Positions 54,560 through 63,162 of a stretch of DNA of 64,000 nt are shown here, in pieces. Made by a program: the position numbers and the translations under genes. The notes under the pieces were generated by a model. It searched no databases, was not told where the DNA came from, and saw nothing but the letters and a program-made list of their open reading frames with translations. Origin of the DNA: CBFHSD01 sp965658375 (GTDB taxonomy: Bacteria > Bacteroidota > Bacteroidia > Flavobacteriales_G > Salibacteraceae); contig CBFHSD010000006.1 in NCBI GenBank assembly GCA_965658375.1, positions 1 to 64,000 of the forward strand. Direction: 5' to 3'. Position 1 is the first letter of the stretch, and each line of letters begins with the position of its first letter.

Positions 54560-56338
54560 ATGTTTGTAAGTCAGAATCATCTTATGACCGAATTAATTGA
54601 ACATAAGGAGATTGCTAGACTTTTTAAAGTTGGTAATCTTGAATCTAAGCTCGTTGCTAGACTAGCCATGAAGTTACTCTCCATGGACAAGATCAACCTT
54701 CTTTATAAAGCGCATGGCACCAAAAACACCATAGAATTTATTGATGCTATTTTCGAAGAACTAGGTATTGAGTTCGAGTACAACAAAGCCGAACTCAAAA
54801 ACATTCCTCTAAAAAATGCCTTTATTACTGTCAGCAATCACCCCTATGGCGCCATTGAGGGCATGTTTCTTTTAAAGCTGCTACTTACTCAACGCTCTGA
54901 TATTAAGCTGCTCACCAATTTTCTTTTGCAAAGAATCGAAGCATTCTCATCGTATACATTTCCAGTTAACCCTTTTGATGGGGTAAAACAATCAAGCACA
55001 GGAGGATTAAAAGCTGCTTTGCACCACCTCAACGATGGTTATCCTCTTGGACTTTTCCCGGCAGGGGAAGTAAGTCGTTTTCATCTCAAAAAGAAAAGAG
55101 TTCTTGACAGCGAATGGAAATTGGGAATATTAAAACTCATAAGGAAAGCAAAGGTGCCTGTTGTACCCATTTACTTCGAGGGTAAAAACAGTGTTGTCTT
55201 TCACCTCTTAGGCATGATTCACCCAATGTTGGGAACCGCACGACTAGGACACGAGGTATTCAATAAATCGAAAAAAAACATCCGTGTTCGCATAGGAAAA
55301 GCCATTTCAGTAAAAGAACAAAACGAATTCAGTAGCCCGTCACAACTTGGTCGTTACTTGAGAGCAAAGACGTACGCCTTGGGTTCGCCATTGAAGGTGA
55401 ACAAATTTTACAAGCCTAACCTAAGAGCTCTTAAAAAACCTGAGACTATAGTAGCTCGCGAACCAGAACACATTTTACTTGAGGAAATAGAACAGCTAAA
55501 AAAGGAGCATTTTCTCTTTGCTCAAAAAGAATTTGATGTATTTATTGCTCCAAGTAAAAGTATCCCTCATATCTTGAATGAAATTGGCAGATTAAGAGAA
55601 ATCTCCTTTCGAGATGTGGGAGAAGGAACCAATCGCCCCTTAGATTTGGACGAATACGACCTTTACTATCAACACCTCTTCTTGTGGGACAGAGAAGCCA
55701 AACAAATTGCTGGATCTTACCGTATCGGAAAAGGTGCAGAAATCATGGAGATTTATGGGAAGCAAGGCTTCTACATCAATAGCCTATTTCGTTTAAAATC
55801 GCCTTTGCTGCCGGTTTTGAAACAAAGCATTGAATTAGGAAGAAGTTTTGTCGCCATAGACTATCAAAAAAAGGTGCTTCCTCTTTTTTTACTTTGGAGA
55901 GGCATATTGCTGTTTCTATTGAAAAACAAAGAATACCGATATCTGACTGGCCCGGTGAGCATCAGCAATAAGTTTTCTAAACTCTCCAAAGGATTGATTA
56001 TAGAATTCATAAAACGTAACCACTTCAGAACTGACTTGGCGCAGCATGTAAAGCCTAGAAAGAAATTTAAGTATAAGTGGAAGCATGTAGATGCCATGAG
56101 CCTTTTAGAGAAATACGGCAACGATTTTAAGCAGTTGGATCAACTCATACAAGACATTGAGCCTTCTTCGATGAACATTCCTGTGTTATTGAAAAAGTAC
56201 ATGAAACAGAATGCCAAGATCATTGGCTTTAACGTAGATCCGAAATTTGAGATGGCCCTAGACGGCTTTATTGTACTTGACCTCAACGATCTCCCTCAAG
56301 AAACAATAGACGGATTGAAAGCGGAGTTTAAGCTCTAA
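54560..56338 (+). CDS. olsF: Bifunctional acyltransferase, OlsF-like (aminolipid synthesis)
   Basis: A 592-residue two-domain enzyme. The N-terminal half (about 80-260) is a PlsC-like lysophospholipid acyltransferase: the active-site motif NHPYGAIEG (93-101), with Glu at the position usually held by Asp in NHPLGGLDG-type members, then LGLFPAGEVS (164-172) and KVPVVPIYFEGKNS. The C-terminal half (about 320-592) is an OlsB-like GNAT acyltransferase (EIGRLREISFRDVGEGTN, then QIAGSYRIGKGAEIM). This layout is that of OlsF, which in Serratia and Flavobacterium forms ornithine lipid in two acylations; a glycine or serine lipid is an alternative product. The stop overlaps the convergent MBL gene by four bases. 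Confidence 0.85.
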   Translation: MFVSQNHLMTELIEHKEIARLFKVGNLESKLVARLAMKLLSMDKINLLYKAHGTKNTIEFIDAIFEELGIEFEYNKAELKNIPLKNAFITVSNHPYGAIEGMFLLKLLLTQRSDIKLLTNFLLQRIEAFSSYTFPVNPFDGVKQSSTGGLKAALHHLNDGYPLGLFPAGEVSRFHLKKKRVLDSEWKLGILKLIRKAKVPVVPIYFEGKNSVVFHLLGMIHPMLGTARLGHEVFNKSKKNIRVRIGKAISVKEQNEFSSPSQLGRYLRAKTYALGSPLKVNKFYKPNLRALKKPETIVAREPEHILLEEIEQLKKEHFLFAQKEFDVFIAPSKSIPHILNEIGRLREISFRDVGEGTNRPLDLDEYDLYYQHLFLWDREAKQIAGSYRIGKGAEIMEIYGKQGFYINSLFRLKSPLLPVLKQSIELGRSFVAIDYQKKVLPLFLLWRGILLFLLKNKEYRYLTGPVSISNKFSKLSKGLIIEFIKRNHFRTDLAQHVKPRKKFKYKWKHVDAMSLLEKYGNDFKQLDQLIQDIEPSSMNIPVLLKKYMKQNAKIIGFNVDPKFEMALDGFIVLDLNDLPQETIDGLKAEFKL

Positions 56339-57201
56339 GCTCCGAACACTTCGTTGTAAGAGTAGGTTTGGTCTAAACGAACACCTTTTTCGGTTTGCTT
56401 AACCGTACATAAATGGTTCTGTGCATCGTGCTCGAAATAAAGCACGGCCTCTTCTTTTGCTGCCCAATCTAAGAATGTTTTTTTCTCATCCATAGTTAAT
56501 AAAGGGCGGGTATCATAACCCATTACATAGGGCAAAGGAATGTGACCAACGGAGGGCAGCAAGTCTGCCATAAACACTAGCTTCTTCCCTTTGTAATTTA
56601 GCACAGGAAGCATTTGTGCATCGGTATGGCCGTTCACAAACACAGCATCAAAGCCAAGTGGTGTTTTTCCCATCAGCTCGGTTCCCGGAACATCTACAAA
56701 ATGCAGTTGTCCGCTTTCTTGAATGGGTAAAATATTTTCTTTCAAGAAAGAAGCCTTCTCTCTTGGGTTAGGCTCTGTTGCCCATTTCCAATGATCTTTA
56801 TTGCTCCAATATTTGGCATTTTTAAATACCACATCCAACTTGGTGCGCTCGGAGTTGGTCCATTGAACAGCACCACCGCAGTGGTCAAAATGCAAATGCG
56901 TCAAGAACACATCCGTAATCTCGTCTAAGCCGAAACCCAATTGCTTGAGTGATTTTTCCAAGGTAGCATCACCATGCAGACAGTAATGGCTAAAGAATTT
57001 CTCACTTTGCTTATCTCCAATACCAGTATCCACCAAAATCAAGCGGTCCCCATCCTCTATCAACATACAACGCATACTCCAAGAACATAAGTTGTTTTCA
57101 TCTGCTGAATTGGTTCTTTGCCACAAACCTTTTGGCACTACACCAAACATGGCTCCACCATCTAACTTGAAATTTCCTGTTTCTATAGGATATATACGCA
57201 T
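56335..57201 (-). CDS. Metallo-beta-lactamase-fold hydrolase
   Basis: A 288-residue dinuclear metal hydrolase. The metal motif HLHFDH is at residues 102-107 (THLHFDHCGGAVQWT), with later ligands in VNGHTDAQMLP and VFMADLLPSVGHI. The N-terminal part, ending LILVDTGIGDKQSEKF, is typical of the AHL-lactonase-like branch. The substrate is unknown; lactonase activity is possible but not shown. It is followed by the DUF4924 gene upstream on the same strand (16-base gap). Confidence 0.9.
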   Translation of the reverse strand: MRIYPIETGNFKLDGGAMFGVVPKGLWQRTNSADENNLCSWSMRCMLIEDGDRLILVDTGIGDKQSEKFFSHYCLHGDATLEKSLKQLGFGLDEITDVFLTHLHFDHCGGAVQWTNSERTKLDVVFKNAKYWSNKDHWKWATEPNPREKASFLKENILPIQESGQLHFVDVPGTELMGKTPLGFDAVFVNGHTDAQMLPVLNYKGKKLVFMADLLPSVGHIPLPYVMGYDTRPLLTMDEKKTFLDWAAKEEAVLYFEHDAQNHLCTVKQTEKGVRLDQTYSYNEVFGA

Positions 57202-57217
57202 CTCAAAAAAAGTTTGA

Positions 57218-57778
57218 TCAATTGTTCATTGTTTTAGGAAGTGTGAATTTACCCGACTTTACATCACGGTATACCTTCCCTAAATAATTCAACCAGGTGC
57301 TGAAAGACTCAACAGCTTCAAGAGTACTCTTCAAAGGTGTCTTCCCTTGCATCTTATAAATCACCACACCGTAAAGACCGTTCACCGCGAGCTCAACAGG
57401 GTTTCTACTTGCTCCATTGGTTTTCTTTTCTAACTCCAATAAATTGGGGTAAGCTTTTTCCCAAAGCGCTAAGTAATCTTTGTCTTGCAAGACATTCATT
57501 AATGTTTTATGCAAGTAGCTTAACTCGCCAAAACATTCCAACACTGCACTTACATGCCCGCGATCTTGAAGATTATCAGCCTCCATTTCCTCTACCAAAT
57601 CCATATACCATTTGAGCAGTTCAGCTCTTTCAGATTTGTTTTCGGCCTTGGGGTTAATGATTCGTTCTCGAATGATATCGATGCTGAATTGACAGGAACG
57701 CACTACATCTTCTGAATGGTACATGTAAATGATGTACTCAATAATGTTTGTGTGTTTTTTTCTTTCGGCTTCTACCAT
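57218..57778 (-). CDS. DUF4924 family protein
   Basis: A 186-residue helical protein matching the Bacteroidota DUF4924 family, with IIEYIIYMYHSEDVVRSCQF at the N terminus, ELLKWYMDLVEEMEADNLQDRGHVSAV in the middle, and the C-terminal LKSTLEAVESFSTWLNYLGKVYRDVKSG. No function is known. It lies two bases after the OmpH-like gene and upstream of the MBL hydrolase, forming a three-gene run. Confidence 0.85.
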   Translation of the reverse strand: MVEAERKKHTNIIEYIIYMYHSEDVVRSCQFSIDIIRERIINPKAENKSERAELLKWYMDLVEEMEADNLQDRGHVSAVLECFGELSYLHKTLMNVLQDKDYLALWEKAYPNLLELEKKTNGASRNPVELAVNGLYGVVIYKMQGKTPLKSTLEAVESFSTWLNYLGKVYRDVKSGKFTLPKTMNN

Positions 57779-57780
57779 AA

Positions 57781-58407
57781 TTATTTCGAAGCTTGTGGAG
57801 CATATTCTTTGTTCAAAGCAGCAATTACATCTTCAGTAATATCGTTGCTTTTAGAACCCCATTGTATTACCCCTGTAAACTCTTGATGACGAAGTACAAT
57901 TTGATAGCCATGCTCTTGGCAGTAGCCATCTAAAAAAACGTTTACCGCATCATGAATTTCTTTGGTAAGCTCTTGCTCCATGCCCATCAACTTGCGTGTA
58001 TACACATCGCTTTGCTCCATGAGTTCAGACTCTTTCTTCATGAACTCTTGTTTTTTTATACTGTTTTCAAACTGCGTTTTGCTTGAAGCAATTACCGTGT
58101 AATCTTCAATATCGCGTTCTAGTTTTTTCCTTTTCGCCTCTAGTGAACCTTCTAATCTGATTTTTTCGGTCGTGAGCTTATCAAAATTCTCAATGGCCAA
58201 CTGGTAGTTCGCCATCAGGGTATCAATATCTATGTAGGCAACTTCAACCGTCTCTTGAGAACTTTGGGGCATTTCCTGTACGTGAGTGCTGTCTATCGTT
58301 GCAGAAATAGTTTGTGTCTCTTCTACGTCTGTATCAAACAATTCCATTCCATACAATACGGCTACGGCAACAATAAGGGCTATCTGAACAATATTTGATG
58401 TTTTCAA
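57781..58407 (-). CDS. OmpH/Skp-family periplasmic chaperone-like protein
   Basis: A 208-residue protein with an N-terminal hydrophobic anchor or signal (KTSNIVQIALIVAVAVLYGMELF), a linker, then the OmpH family start VAYIDIDTLMANYQLAIENFDKL and a long charged coiled coil (about 75-160), ending in a small C-terminal domain. Skp-type proteins hold outer-membrane proteins in the periplasm. The start is a TTG at 58407; later Met codons would cut the anchor. The anchor with no clear signal-peptidase site suggests it stays tethered to the inner membrane. Its promoter is at 58435-58442. Confidence 0.87.
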   Translation of the reverse strand: MKTSNIVQIALIVAVAVLYGMELFDTDVEETQTISATIDSTHVQEMPQSSQETVEVAYIDIDTLMANYQLAIENFDKLTTEKIRLEGSLEAKRKKLERDIEDYTVIASSKTQFENSIKKQEFMKKESELMEQSDVYTRKLMGMEQELTKEIHDAVNVFLDGYCQEHGYQIVLRHQEFTGVIQWGSKSNDITEDVIAALNKEYAPQASK

Positions 58408-58434
58408 AGGGCTTTTTATTTAGATGTAAGGGTG

Positions 58435-58442
58435 CAAATATA
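58435..58442 (-). promoter_or_regulatory. -7 box upstream of the OmpH-like gene
   Basis: Minus-strand TATATTTG followed by CACCC, 28 bases before the TTG start. This is the first promoter-like site after the glycosyltransferase gene, and it would drive the OmpH-DUF4924-MBL run. Confidence 0.65.
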
Positions 58443-58510
58443 ACGGTTGAACACCATTTAAATTTGAAAGAAAAAGAAACCGATTATTCAGGAAATTGAG
58501 CGACTCAAAA

Positions 58511-59608
58511 TCATTCTATTACCTTCTTTAAGACTTTTACTTGATTGTTTATTTCCCAAGGTACCAATTTGCTTTGATCAAGGTTTGCAGACTGGTTGTC
58601 TTCCATGCAAGCCAACACCTTTTCTTTAAAATCATTTGGAGATTTGGATACATGACATAAAGCCTCCAAGTCTGTACCCTCTACCATTTGCGGAGTAGTA
58701 ATAACTGGGGAACCTGAAAAAAGTGCAGCGAGAAACTTGAGCTTTACCCCACTAACTCTGAAACCTGGAATGACCTGTACTCGAGCTTCACTCAATAATT
58801 CATCCATTTCATCTTGCGATGGGTTGCCCGCCAACTGAACATTTGGCGTGGTTAAAATGGCTTCAGACAAAGCTTTACTAGGTTTTGCACCTGCAATAAC
58901 CAAAGGCACCTGCATATTCAACCATACTTTTTCTAACAGCCACATGGCCGCTTCTTCGTTCTCAGAGACAGCTAGGTTACCTTGGTAGAGCGCGAAATTT
59001 GATTTTTGAGCCCTTTGACTTAATTTAAAAGGGTGCGCTGGTGGAAGAAGACAAACGCCATCATAGCGTCTTTTCAAGACCTCTTCATCTCCACGAGAAA
59101 TAGCAAATATGCCATCTGCAAACTGCAGCACAGATTCAAAGTTCTGGAGCTTTCTCGCCTCTCTTTGAAAGAAAACCTTTCTAAAGAACCCTCTCTCAGC
59201 TTCAGCTAAGTTTTGATAGTAATTATGCTCTATGTTGTGCGCTCGCACGTACTTTTTATGATTTTTGAGCTTGGGGTGATTGAGGTAGGCGCAGCAGTGC
59301 AGCCCTTCAAAAAGAATTGGGGCTTCTCTTTTGGCCAACTCATTTAGCAATTCTTCATTTTTTCTGCTGGATACAATAAAAGGAGCTGAAGTGAGCAGCC
59401 TAGAAGGTGTGTTGTATCTTTTATAATAGATGACTTTATGCGCATATTGCTCCAATTCAACAGACTGCCCTCGGCCATATTCGAACACATGCAACACCAA
59501 AGAAACACCTGTATTGTGTAATGCTTTGATTCTGTAAAATACATCAATCACTCCACCGTAATTGGCAGGTAAAGGGACATCAAAACACACTATTTGTAGG
59601 GCTTTCAT
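58511..59608 (-). CDS. Glycosyltransferase (GT-B fold, group 1-like)
   Basis: A glycosyltransferase of 365 residues from the ATG at 59608. The next upstream ATG would overlap the preceding gene by 44 bases, whereas 59608 lies one base after its stop. The start KALQIVCFDVPLPANYGG is a typical GT-B donor-side N-terminus. The C-terminal domain has ALYQGNLAVSENEEAAMWLL, then IPGFRVSGVKLKFLAALFSGSPVITTP, with the nucleotide-sugar Glu region. It is one of three adjacent genes (with a GT4 and a formyltransferase) and probably acts in surface glycan assembly; the sugar is unknown. Confidence 0.88.
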   Translation of the reverse strand: MKALQIVCFDVPLPANYGGVIDVFYRIKALHNTGVSLVLHVFEYGRGQSVELEQYAHKVIYYKRYNTPSRLLTSAPFIVSSRKNEELLNELAKREAPILFEGLHCCAYLNHPKLKNHKKYVRAHNIEHNYYQNLAEAERGFFRKVFFQREARKLQNFESVLQFADGIFAISRGDEEVLKRRYDGVCLLPPAHPFKLSQRAQKSNFALYQGNLAVSENEEAAMWLLEKVWLNMQVPLVIAGAKPSKALSEAILTTPNVQLAGNPSQDEMDELLSEARVQVIPGFRVSGVKLKFLAALFSGSPVITTPQMVEGTDLEALCHVSKSPNDFKEKVLACMEDNQSANLDQSKLVPWEINNQVKVLKKVIE

Positions 59609-59609
59609 T

Positions 59610-60704
59610 CTAAGAAGGCAAATTGCTGTAGACCGAAAGTAAAACTTTCTCATCAGCTTGCCAGTTGTGTTCTTCGCGTGCTCTTAATGCATTCTCATGA
59701 AGCGTATTCCAATGAGTTTGATCTTTCAGCAAAGCATTCAAGGCATCTACTACAGAGGTTTCATCAAGTGATTCGAGCAAATGCGCCACCTCAAACAGCT
59801 CATTAAACGCTTTGTACTCTGGATAAGCCATTGCCAATTGAGGCACACCGTGATGAAAATAATCGAAAAAGCGGTTCGCTAAACTGTGTTGATTGCTTAA
59901 CCCGTCATTGCTAAAGAGTGTAATACCTACGCTGGCATTAATGGTATAGTTGGGGAGCTCTTCGGGCTTGACATAACCCTTGAAGTGAATGCGGTCATCA
60001 AGGCCAAGTCTTGTACTTAGCGCAACCATTTCGTCATATAAATTTCCCAAACCACACACTACCAAATCTACCCCTTCAATTTGTCGCATTGCAGGAATAA
60101 GCACTTCCAACCCCCTGCCCACATTCACAGAACCTTGATACAAAATGTAGGGCCGCTGTGGTTTATTTTGAGGCGGCAGCTCTTTTAGCAAAGTGACATT
60201 ACGTACCACTTTATAATCCACCTTGTATTTTTCTTTAAAGAGTTGCGCATAGCCTCTGCTTACTGTATAACCCAGAGAAATATTCGGAACCGAGTTTCGC
60301 TCTATCCATTGCCACGCCTTTTTAATAAGCGGCCTCCTCACTACTTCTTCCATCTCTGTAAAATACTCATGTGCATCATACACAATGGGAAGTTGTTTTT
60401 CTTTAGAAACACGATAACAGGCCAACATGGTATCCAGATCAATAACGTTTACCACGTCAAACTCTTGTTTTCTCATCCACCTCCAAAGACGAAAATTGTA
60501 TTCAAGATAGAAGAGCTTTCCTGTATTGAATTTGCACTTCAGTCGAACTTGCTCATAAGGCTTTTGCTCCAAAGGCTTAGAAAAAGAACGCTCTCTGCCT
60601 ACCAAAGTTACTTTGTAGCCACCTTTTACCAATGACCTACAAATACGGTTCATTCGTTGATCGTACGTCAAATCGTTTGTAACAGTTGCTACAATGTGCT
60701 TCAT
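59610..60704 (-). CDS. Glycosyltransferase family 4 protein
   Basis: A 364-residue GT-B enzyme. The N-terminal domain starts HIVATVTNDLTYDQRMNRICRSLVKGGYKVTLVGRE, a form often seen in Bacteroidota GT4 proteins. YDAHEYFTEMEEVVRRP is near residue 115. The C-terminal domain includes YILYQGSVNVGRGLEVLIPAM, then HFKGYVKPEELPNYTINASVGITLF with the phosphate-binding and donor contacts. It overlaps the formyltransferase gene by four bases (translational coupling) and ends one base before the next glycosyltransferase. Confidence 0.92.
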   Translation of the reverse strand: MKHIVATVTNDLTYDQRMNRICRSLVKGGYKVTLVGRERSFSKPLEQKPYEQVRLKCKFNTGKLFYLEYNFRLWRWMRKQEFDVVNVIDLDTMLACYRVSKEKQLPIVYDAHEYFTEMEEVVRRPLIKKAWQWIERNSVPNISLGYTVSRGYAQLFKEKYKVDYKVVRNVTLLKELPPQNKPQRPYILYQGSVNVGRGLEVLIPAMRQIEGVDLVVCGLGNLYDEMVALSTRLGLDDRIHFKGYVKPEELPNYTINASVGITLFSNDGLSNQHSLANRFFDYFHHGVPQLAMAYPEYKAFNELFEVAHLLESLDETSVVDALNALLKDQTHWNTLHENALRAREEHNWQADEKVLLSVYSNLPS

Positions 60705-61471
60705 CTGTCCAATTCTTCTTTCCAGTTCAACGATAAATTCTTTTTCTCACCATTTACAAGCGCATATGGTGGGTCAAATGGCGGGAACCAACAAGCTCTT
60801 ACTACTCTATCTATCTCTTCATCTGCTTGTGCGAGATCTACCACTTTCAAGGATTGAATCTCTGATTTTAAATGGAAACTAGACGATCGGGTAGTCTCAA
60901 AACTCGCTTGAGAAACTGCGGTACACTGCCCTTTTACCAAGTCTGCCCAGTGTTCTACAAAAAGGTTTTCGCTTGCTTTATTTGTCTTTTCATAAAGCGA
61001 AATGGCCGTTTCCATATTGGATTCTATTTCAAAACGATTTTCAAATAAAATACCTCCTGCATCTACACCTGGAGTCATCTCATGAAGCGTGGTTCCAAAA
61101 ACAGGAGAACCATCAACAATCGCAAAAGAAAACTGATTTGCTCCACGGTATTCTGGCAAAGGCGCCATGTGTAAGTTGCACGCAAGACTTTTCGCTTTCT
61201 GAATGTGGCTCTCTTTAAGAATAGCATGGTACTGCACAGAAATTAAAAGGTCAAACTCAAGCTGAAGTAAATCATCTTCATGCGAATACCAAGGCAATTT
61301 GTAATCTACAGCTAACTGCTTGATGCTTTGTTTGCCCTGTTGAAGGGTTCTATTGTTGCTCAAAACAGCAACGAGTTCAACATCAAGTTCTTTTTGGGTA
61401 TGCAAGATATGTTGAAGGCAAAATGCGCCTATCTCTTTACTCCCTAAAAATGCTACTCTTACTTTGCTCAT
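60701..61471 (-). CDS. Formyltransferase-fold protein, probably sugar-modifying
   Basis: A 256-residue protein from the ATG at 61471; a TTG 18 bases earlier would give 262. It has the 10-formyl-THF transferase fold: the start VRVAFLGSKEIGAFCL, the folate/active-site region CNLHMAPLPEYRGANQFSFAIVDG with the catalytic Asn, His in TLHEMTPGVDAGG and the catalytic Asp there. It lacks the C-terminal tRNA-binding domain of methionyl-tRNA formyltransferase (about 315 residues). Sitting in one unit with two glycosyltransferases, it more probably formylates an amino sugar of a surface glycan than initiator tRNA. Confidence 0.8.
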   Translation of the reverse strand: MSKVRVAFLGSKEIGAFCLQHILHTQKELDVELVAVLSNNRTLQQGKQSIKQLAVDYKLPWYSHEDDLLQLEFDLLISVQYHAILKESHIQKAKSLACNLHMAPLPEYRGANQFSFAIVDGSPVFGTTLHEMTPGVDAGGILFENRFEIESNMETAISLYEKTNKASENLFVEHWADLVKGQCTAVSQASFETTRSSSFHLKSEIQSLKVVDLAQADEEIDRVVRACWFPPFDPPYALVNGEKKNLSLNWKEELDR

Positions 61472-61577
61472 TTGTATAATGGGCTCCAAATTACAACTAT
61501 TGATGAGCCTACAAAATGTACCCTTTTGAATGTTTAAAACTTGTCGCTATTCACCTTCAAAAACTTCATGGAGATTC

Positions 61578-61585
61578 TACATTTG
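61578..61585 (+). promoter_or_regulatory. -7 box that fixes the murB start
   Basis: Plus-strand TACATTTG, 17 bases before the ATG at 61603. A transcript from here would start after the longer ORF's ATG at 61516, so the short form of MurB is the translated one. Confidence 0.6.
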
Positions 61586-61602
61586 AAAAAAGCTCCTATC
61601 CC

Positions 61603-62610
61603 ATGCTACAAAACGCATCTCTGCAGCCCTACAATACCTTTGGAATCGATCACAAAGCGCGCAAACTTCTTTCTGTAGAACGTGCCGAACAGTTGCAAGA
61701 CTTGCTTAAGAAAGAAGACGCGGAAGACCTGCTCTTTCTTGGTGGAGGAAGCAATATTCTCCTTACGAAAGATGTAGCTAAAACAGTAGTGCTCAATCGC
61801 ATTCGTGGAATTGACATTGTAAGCGAAACAAAAACTGAGGTGCAGGTACAAGCTGGTGCAGGTGAGGTTTGGCATGACTTTGTACAATGGTGCATTCAAC
61901 ACAACTTTGGAGGCTTAGAGAACCTCAGTTTGATTCCTGGAAGCGTTGGTGCGGCTCCCATGCAAAATATTGGCGCATACGGAGTAGAGATCAAAAGGAA
62001 TTTTGTCTCTTTAGAAGCGCTAGAATTGAGCACAGGGAAAATCAAAATTTTCAATAATAAAGAATGCGCATTTGGCTACCGCGAAAGTGTTTTTAAACGC
62101 GCTTTGAAAGGACAGTTTTTCATTTCATCAGTTCGTTTTCGATTGAGTAAAATGAACCACGAGCTAAACACCTCATACGGTGCCATTGAGCAAGAGCTTA
62201 AAGAAATGCAAGCTACTCCGAGCATTCAAAGCATTTCAGAAGCAGTAATTCGCATACGCTCTAGCAAGCTGCCTGACCCAAAGAAAATTGGCAATTCTGG
62301 AAGCTTTTTTAAGAACCCGGTGATTGATAACGAGACATTTTCTGAAATTAAAAAGCAGCACCCTACGATTGCACACTATCCTGCTGGAGAAGGCTTAACC
62401 AAGGTGGCAGCAGGCTGGTTGATTGACCAAGCAGGTTGGAAAGGAAAGACGTTTGGCAACTATGGCGTTCATAAACACCAAGCCTTGGTATTGGTAAATT
62501 ATGGTGGAGCTAGTGGGCAGGAGATTTACCAACTTTCTGAAGACATCATTAAAGACATTCAAACAAAATTCAATATCTCTCTAGAAAGAGAGGTGAACAT
62601 CTTGAATTAA
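61603..62610 (+). CDS. murB: UDP-N-acetylenolpyruvoylglucosamine reductase
   Basis: FAD enzyme that reduces UDP-GlcNAc-enolpyruvate to UDP-MurNAc, early in peptidoglycan synthesis. From the ATG at 61603 it has 335 residues, starting LQNASLQPYNTFGID, the conserved MurB start. Motifs are the FAD-binding LFLGGGSNILL (about 45-56), ENLSLIPGSVGAAPMQNIGAYGVEI (about 105-130), FGYRESVFK, and NSGSFFKNP with the proton-donating Ser (type I MurB). A longer ORF from 61516 would add 29 residues unlike MurB. A -7 box (TACATTTG) lies 17 bases before the ATG. A shared terminator follows. Confidence 0.95.
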   Translation: MLQNASLQPYNTFGIDHKARKLLSVERAEQLQDLLKKEDAEDLLFLGGGSNILLTKDVAKTVVLNRIRGIDIVSETKTEVQVQAGAGEVWHDFVQWCIQHNFGGLENLSLIPGSVGAAPMQNIGAYGVEIKRNFVSLEALELSTGKIKIFNNKECAFGYRESVFKRALKGQFFISSVRFRLSKMNHELNTSYGAIEQELKEMQATPSIQSISEAVIRIRSSKLPDPKKIGNSGSFFKNPVIDNETFSEIKKQHPTIAHYPAGEGLTKVAAGWLIDQAGWKGKTFGNYGVHKHQALVLVNYGGASGQEIYQLSEDIIKDIQTKFNISLEREVNILN

Positions 62611-62648
62611 AAAAAGCCCAACTGTCTTCAGACCATTGGGCTTTCAAA
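62611..62648. terminator. Bidirectional terminator between murB and the DUF5606 gene
   Basis: Outer stem AAAGCCCAA/TTGGGCTTT (62613-62621 with 62636-62644) with a small inner hairpin. It is flanked by A's on the left and TTTCAAAT on the right, so it can end both convergent genes. Confidence 0.78.
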
Positions 62649-62665
62649 TAATTTATCGGGGAGAC

Positions 62666-63142
62666 TTATTCTTCACCTTCTTTTGTTTCTGTTGTTGCAG
62701 GAGCTTCTTCTACTACTTCAGCATCTTCAACCACAGGAGTTTCTTCTGTTTCTTCTTCAGAAGGAACCATCAATCCTGCTTTTTCCAGCGCCAAGTACCA
62801 TTTGAATAATTTCTTCATGTCAGAAACATACACGCGTTCTCTATCGTAATCTGGAAGAGCGATTGACATCAGTTCTTTTACGCGGTCATTCTTTGGAGAA
62901 GCATCTATTTCTCCACCACCAGTAACATAGGCGTGAATGTTATCCATGATTTCACCCAAAGGAACTTCTTCTGTTTCGGTGTATATGCTAATGTCTTCTA
63001 ACGCGCTCACCTTATGGCTAGCATAAGCAGGCATGCGCTTTCCATCGGTCAACGACTCAATAATGATCCCGTTGTTCATTTGACCAACCAATTGGTATAA
63101 ACCGGGCTTGCCGCTTACGGTAAGAATGCCTTTTAAATCCAT
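62666..63142 (-). CDS. DUF5606 family protein
   Basis: A 158-residue cytoplasmic protein starting MDLKGILTVSGKPGLYQLVGQ, which fits the Bacteroidota DUF5606 family (N-terminal SH3-like beta domain, then a helical part with DRVKELMSIALPDYDRERVYVSDMKKLFKWY). A C-terminal acidic tail (about 125-158) is low-complexity. A longer reading from a TTG at 63184 adds 14 residues, but the promoter -7 box (63163-63170) lies inside it, so the ATG at 63142 is the real start. Function unknown. Confidence 0.87.
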   Translation of the reverse strand: MDLKGILTVSGKPGLYQLVGQMNNGIIIESLTDGKRMPAYASHKVSALEDISIYTETEEVPLGEIMDNIHAYVTGGGEIDASPKNDRVKELMSIALPDYDRERVYVSDMKKLFKWYLALEKAGLMVPSEEETEETPVVEDAEVVEEAPATTETKEGEE

Positions 63143-63162
63143 GTTTTTCAATTTTGAGGATG

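Noticed and set aside
58511..59653. Longer start of the first glycosyltransferase
   Set aside because: It would overlap the upstream glycosyltransferase gene by 44 bases, and the 15 extra residues do not fit the family N-terminus.
61516..61602. Longer N-terminus for MurB
   Set aside because: The extra 29 residues do not look like MurB and the -7 box at 61578-61585 lies within them.
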